A stretch of DNA of 17,333 nucleotides from Candidatus Aenigmatarchaeota archaeon (lineage in GTDB: Archaea > Aenigmatarchaeota > Aenigmatarchaeia > QMZP01 > JAFGSV01). The notes beneath the pieces were generated by a model. It saw only the letters and a program-made list of their open reading frames with translations, was not told the origin of the DNA and made no database searches. This document shows positions 14,565 through 17,333 of this stretch, piece after piece. The number at the start of each line of letters is the position of its first letter. Within the stretch, counting starts at the first letter, position 1. The DNA lies in the NCBI GenBank assembly GCA_020343635.1, contig CP070804.1, positions 77,951 through 95,283 of the forward strand, given 5' to 3'. The position numbers were made by a program, and so were the translations under genes.

Positions 14565-15585
14565 GATTCTGATGTTCAGATGCGTAGGGTCCGAGCTCGA
14601 ATTTCAGGAGAGGGCAGCCTCCGACGCAATTGATGCCGTACTGACTGCAGTTGGTGCACTCCTTGTTTGGAGTTCTTCTGAGCTTTGCTCTAAGTTTTCC
14701 TATTCTTATACTATTCCATTTCTTCAGGATTTCATCTTTCGAGCTTATTTTTCCCTTTTCGTTTATGCCAAACATCGGATATCCGACGAAATAGACGCAT
14801 GGTAGTATATTCCCTTCAACATCTATGGAAAAAGAACTGCCTTTCGTGATGTGACAAAGATTGGCGAAAGTATTTTCAGCTAGCATTTGTCCTGCAAGCG
14901 TTTTGTCGTACCAGCAGAGGGGCATTCTAAGATAGAAGTACGCTCTAACGCCTTTTCTCTTCGAATACCTGAATATCCTCTCCACGAGTTTCGCTGTATC
15001 TCTGTTAGATAACACATTATAATCATGATCTCTGTCCACAGGGGGTATTTCTCTGAAAAATACCATCATTACTTTGAGGTGGGCGAACCTGTCTATCATT
15101 TTCTGGTATATCTCGAAATCTTTATGACACATCACTACCAAAAGTCTCATGTTCATACCTGTTTTGTGCCAGTTCTCTATGCCTTTTAGTGTCTCTTCAA
15201 AGCTGCCGCAGACACGGCTAATCTCATCATGCGTTTCTCTTTCAGCGCTCTGTATATTGAACTGCACTATATGTACTCCAGTTTTTTCGAGTTCTTTTAT
15301 GAATTCTGGATCTGCCAGTCTGCGTCCATTTGTATAAAGACTGACTTTCAGGCCTAGATGGGATGTAAATCTTATAAGTTCGAATAAATCTGGATGCATT
15401 GTGGGTTCTCCTCCAATAAATCCTATATCGCTTATTTTCATGGATTTGCATACTTTCAGGTATCTCTTGGCATCTTCCGGTTTCATCATATCTTTTTTGA
15501 AATCGGCTGGCGAAACATAGCACCATCTACATCTGTTGTTGCAGGCATATGTAAGGTTAAGAAAGGCAAAATTCGGACTAATCAC
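14524..15585 (-). CDS. Radical SAM/SPASM enzyme, putative peptide maturase
   Basis: The protein has 353 residues from GTG 15585, chosen because AGGTGG ends five bases before it. An alternative GTG at 15594 lies inside that site and would add three residues. The radical SAM cluster motif is CNNRCRWC (C15, C19, C22), followed by FIGGEPT (about 56-62), the SAM-contact GGE motif. The C-terminus has a SPASM-type pattern: C244-x13-G-x4-C263, then CTNC-x6-C-GG-C (C310, C313, C320, C324). The seventh canonical SPASM Cys is absent. No N-terminal leader-binding (RRE-like) domain precedes the core. SPASM enzymes typically install thioether or carbon-carbon links in peptides or activate other enzymes. 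The gene lies 25 bases after a Cys-repeat peptide gene with the same ribosome site, the expected layout of a precursor and its maturase (inference). Its final 14 codons are read antisense through the aspS end. Base composition is more AT-rich than aspS. Confidence 0.9.
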   Translation of the reverse strand: MISPNFAFLNLTYACNNRCRWCYVSPADFKKDMMKPEDAKRYLKVCKSMKISDIGFIGGEPTMHPDLFELIRFTSHLGLKVSLYTNGRRLADPEFIKELEKTGVHIVQFNIQSAERETHDEISRVCGSFEETLKGIENWHKTGMNMRLLVVMCHKDFEIYQKMIDRFAHLKVMMVFFREIPPVDRDHDYNVLSNRDTAKLVERIFRYSKRKGVRAYFYLRMPLCWYDKTLAGQMLAENTFANLCHITKGSSFSIDVEGNILPCVYFVGYPMFGINEKGKISSKDEILKKWNSIRIGKLRAKLRRTPNKECTNCSQYGINCVGGCPLLKFELGPYASEHQNPMVSASPGSSGRG

Positions 15586-15610
15586 ACTAACCACCTAAAT
15601 GGCGAGCCAT

Positions 15611-15829
15611 TTATTTTTTATTCCTGTCAACATTCTGACATATTTCTTTGAACGAGTCTCCAAGTGACAGGCAGGATTGTCTAAATGCATCCCCCATAGA
15701 CAGGCAGGACTCCCTAAACGCAGTTCCGAGAGACATGCAGGATTCTTCAAAGGTTTTTTCTGTTTCAGTTGCAGGATTAGCTAAGGAATTCTTCCTGAGT
15801 TCCTCTACGAGATGTTCTAATTTATTCAT
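15611..15829 (-). CDS. Cys-repeat peptide, candidate RiPP precursor
   Basis: The peptide has 72 residues from ATG 15829, six bases after GGTGG. An in-frame GTG at 15838 lies within that ribosome site and is less likely. The first 26 residues (MNKLEHLVEELRKNSLANPATETEKT) form an acidic, helix-prone leader-like region. Then comes an 11-residue unit F-x-x-S-C-x-S-[L/M]-G-x-[A/S], three full copies and a fourth partial copy (FKEIC), ending in a short basic tail DRNKK. The Cys fall at 31, 42, 53 and 64, exactly 11 apart. There is no signal peptide or Gly-Gly cleavage site. Its partner is the radical SAM/SPASM gene directly downstream. The alternative is an amphipathic hendecad helix that assembles but is not modified: F, C and L fall on one face at 4-3-4 spacing. 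Being a real gene is well supported by operon position, ribosome site and repeat conservation at protein level; the RiPP role is inference. Confidence 0.75.
   Translation of the reverse strand: MNKLEHLVEELRKNSLANPATETEKTFEESCMSLGTAFRESCLSMGDAFRQSCLSLGDSFKEICQNVDRNKK
15653..15751 (-). repeat. Three tandem 33-base repeats encoding the Cys core
   Basis: Three in-frame 33-base units encode FEESCMSLGTA, FRESCLSMGDA and FRQSCLSLGDS. A degenerate fourth (15620-15652) encodes FKEICQNVDRN. The DNA copies differ at many third positions while F, S, C, S, G stay fixed, which points to old duplication with selection on the protein sequence rather than recent slippage. Confidence 0.85.
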
Positions 15830-15838
15830 AATATCCAC

Positions 15839-15937
15839 CTTTCAGTTGTAGATTATATTATAGTTAATATAAAATTAATCATTTATTTTTTTAACAAAAT
15901 TACAAAAATATATAAATATTAAGTAATATTGTTAAAT
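15839..15937. promoter_or_regulatory. Divergent AT-rich promoter/operator region
   Basis: This is a spacer of about 99 bases, almost entirely A/T. On the plus strand TATATAAA near 15909-15916 is about 25 bases before ATG 15938 of the regulator, giving a leaderless message. AATATTaagtAATATT (15915-15930) is an inverted repeat covering the expected transcription start, a plausible Lrp-type operator for autorepression. On the minus strand a TATA-like TTTTATATTAAC lies near 15865-15876, and an imperfect inverted repeat spans 15851-15880 (GATTA...TAATC). Binding is inferred, not shown. Confidence 0.45.
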
Positions 15938-16945
15938 ATGAGTAAAAATAACTATAAACTTGATTTGAGAGACTGGAAGATACTCTACGAGCTCGACAGG
16001 AATTCGCGTCAGTCGAATTCCGAAATAGGAAAGAAGGTAAGACTGAGTAAGGAAGTGGTGAAGTACAGGATAGACAGGATGTTAGAAAGTGGAGTTATTA
16101 TTAAGTTTCATACAATTTCCAACTACTTCAAGCTGGGAATCTACAAGCACAAGCTTTACCTGCGACTTAAGGACATTGATAAGAAGAAACTAGATGAAAT
16201 AGGGCAGTATTTCATTGAACAAAGGAATACCGAATGGGTTGTTACGTGTACAGGGAGATGGGACATGATAGTGGGTTTTCTAGTAAAAAATGTCAACGAG
16301 TTTGACGTGGGAATACAGAATATGATGAACAAATTCTCATCACATATACAGGAGAAGGCAGTTACAACAACGCTTCATCTTGTTCACCATCTGAGGGAAT
16401 ATCTCAGTCAGTCTGAATCAAAAGAAAGGAAACCCCTTGTATACCACACGTCTGCGGATCCACGCGAAAAAATCGATAATATGGACAGGGAAATACTGAA
16501 GATTCTGGCTAACAACGCCAGGATGTCCGTGAGAGAGATAGCTGAAAGGCTTAAGACAACTCCAAGAACTGTGCAATACAGGATGAAAAGAATGGAAAAG
16601 TCTGGAGTTATACTTGCTTACAAGGTGCTTCTTGATCCAAAGAAGATGGGAAATGTATTCTGTAAGGCCATAATATATCTTACAAGTTCCACGAAAGAGA
16701 AAATCGATCACTTTGTAAATTACTGCTCATCGCTTCCGCAAGCAGTGTGGCCACAGAGAGTTATGGGTACATGGGACTTCGAACTGGATTTCGAAATAGA
16801 AAGCTATGACAGGTTTCAGGATATAATGTTCGAAATAAAGGAAAAATTCTCAGATATAATGCAGAAGTATGAATTCGCTATAGTCTCCAAGGAGTTCAAA
16901 CTTGACTTTTTTCCTGATGCATATCCCTTAATGTGGAAGGCGTGA
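15938..16945 (+). CDS. Tandem Lrp/AsnC-type transcriptional regulator
   Basis: The protein has 335 residues from ATG 15938, 25 bases after a TATA box. A TTG at 15929 could add three residues but lacks any support. Two complete Lrp-like units are fused. Unit 1 has a winged HTH at about 8-57 (LDLRDWKILYELDRNSRQSN, then SKEVVKYRIDRMLESGVI) and an effector-binding domain to about 155 with WVVTCTGRWDMIVGFLV. Unit 2 has a winged HTH at about 181-230 (MDREILKILANNARMSVREI, TPRTVQYRMKRMEKSGVI) and a second effector domain with VWPQRVMGTWDFELDFEI. Single-chain doubling would place four HTHs in a dimer. It is transcribed away from the Cys-peptide/radical SAM pair and is the obvious candidate to control it and itself. 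The similarity to AhbA/AhbB siroheme decarboxylases is only in fold, as their conserved HNYRR-type motif is not seen. Confidence 0.9.
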   Translation: MSKNNYKLDLRDWKILYELDRNSRQSNSEIGKKVRLSKEVVKYRIDRMLESGVIIKFHTISNYFKLGIYKHKLYLRLKDIDKKKLDEIGQYFIEQRNTEWVVTCTGRWDMIVGFLVKNVNEFDVGIQNMMNKFSSHIQEKAVTTTLHLVHHLREYLSQSESKERKPLVYHTSADPREKIDNMDREILKILANNARMSVREIAERLKTTPRTVQYRMKRMEKSGVILAYKVLLDPKKMGNVFCKAIIYLTSSTKEKIDHFVNYCSSLPQAVWPQRVMGTWDFELDFEIESYDRFQDIMFEIKEKFSDIMQKYEFAIVSKEFKLDFFPDAYPLMWKA

Positions 16946-16953
16946 GAATGTTC

Positions 16954-17333
16954 TCATCTTATAAGGCCTGAGAATGCTCTGATCACGCTTCTCGGTATCT
17001 TGTCGAAGAATGGCATGTTAGTGAAAGTGGGGTTGACTATTCTTTCATGGACCTTTATGGAATCGATAGCCTCCATTTCCTTTTCTGTCAGGCGCCAGCC
17101 GAATATGTCCATGTTCTCTTGCAGATGCCTTCCGGTAGATTTCGGTATGACGGTAGTCCCGTGCTGTATAAGCCATTTAAGGCTGACCTGCGCGGGAGTC
17201 TTGGCATGATTTCTGGCTATCTTAATCAGCAATTGGTCTTCGGTTATCCTCCCCCTGGCAACGGGACAGTAGGCCGTTATAACTATGCCGCGCCTCTTGC
17301 TGTATTCCAAAAGGTCCCTTTGGTAAAGATAAG
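16954..17333 (-). CDS. Aldo/keto reductase, C-terminal part (N-terminus beyond right edge)
   Basis: The frame is open to the right edge and ends at 16954, leaving about 126 residues: YLYQRDLLEYSKRRGIVITAYCPVARG, then ISLKWLIQ-type helix AQVSLKWLIQHGTTVIPKST and the family C-terminal segment GWRLTEKEMEAIDSI. PKS followed by RHLQEN is the conserved NADPH-binding stretch of aldo/keto reductases. The catalytic Asp/Tyr/Lys/His region lies outside the window. The tail FTNMPFFDKIPRSVIRAFSGLIR is typical of archaeal members. An internal TTG at 17310 is not the start, because homologous sequence continues upstream of it. It converges on the Lrp-type gene with eight bases between them. Confidence 0.92.
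   Translation of the reverse strand, partial: YLYQRDLLEYSKRRGIVITAYCPVARGRITEDQLLIKIARNHAKTPAQVSLKWLIQHGTTVIPKSTGRHLQENMDIFGWRLTEKEMEAIDSIKVHERIVNPTFTNMPFFDKIPRSVIRAFSGLIR

Noticed and set aside
15648..15851. Plus-strand open frame opposite the Cys-repeat peptide
   Set aside because: It also appears repetitive (SPxDRQDxLNA), but only as the complement of the 33-base repeats. It has no ribosome site, while the minus-strand frame has GGTGG and an operon partner.
15938..16945. Fused AhbA/AhbB-type siroheme decarboxylase beside a radical SAM haem-pathway enzyme
   Set aside because: The fold and the radical SAM neighbour make this tempting, but the conserved decarboxylase motif is not seen. The radical SAM gene is paired with a Cys-repeat peptide and no other haem gene is present.

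Overview
The window is archaeal. It has an archaeal-type ATP-dependent DNA ligase, an archaeal-type aspartyl-tRNA synthetase, RNase HII, Lrp-type regulators, an archaeosortase, several proteins starting with pilin-like class III leaders (MKG/MKA), TATA-type promoters about 25-30 bases before start codons, and a tRNA interrupted by introns that fold as bulge-helix-bulge motifs. The small tightly packed genes and the MKGQ-type secreted proteins resemble those of DPANN-like lineages, but the lineage cannot be settled from this window. No rRNA, CRISPR array, insertion sequence or replication origin was seen. No stretch over 300 bases lacks a gene.

Layout. (1) Bases 5162 down to 1, minus strand: a seven-gene run led by an archaeosortase, then five small N-terminally anchored secreted proteins (at least four pilin-like), then a long coiled-coil protein that runs off the left edge. 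(2) Bases 5206-7064, plus strand: a small HTH regulator with a C-terminal CxxC, divergent from region 1, then a membrane-anchored fusion of an FKBP prolyl isomerase and a thioredoxin-fold domain. (3) Bases 10492 down to 7067, minus: a large Asn-glycosylation-rich surface protein with one C-terminal membrane helix and a basic cytoplasmic tail. Regions 1-3 together look like a cell-envelope block: secretion, sorting, extracytoplasmic folding and a surface protein. (4) Bases 12265 down to 10544, minus: DNA ligase. (5) Bases 12343-12488, minus: an initiator-type tRNA-Met with two introns. (6) Bases 12552-14564, plus: rnhB and aspS, probably one transcript. (7) Bases 15829 down to 14524, minus: a 72-residue peptide with Cys every 11 residues, followed 25 bases later by a radical SAM/SPASM enzyme, with a tandem Lrp-type regulator transcribed divergently (15938-16945). 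(8) Right edge, minus: the C-terminal part of an aldo/keto reductase.

The two items most worth follow-up are the putative peptide-modification system at 14524-16945 and the double-intron initiator tRNA at 12343-12488. The first is a candidate RiPP precursor with three and a half 11-residue repeats, its SPASM maturase and a divergent regulator, in a visibly more AT-rich stretch than its neighbours. In the tRNA, a non-canonical intron after position 29 splits the G-C triplet that marks initiator tRNAs.
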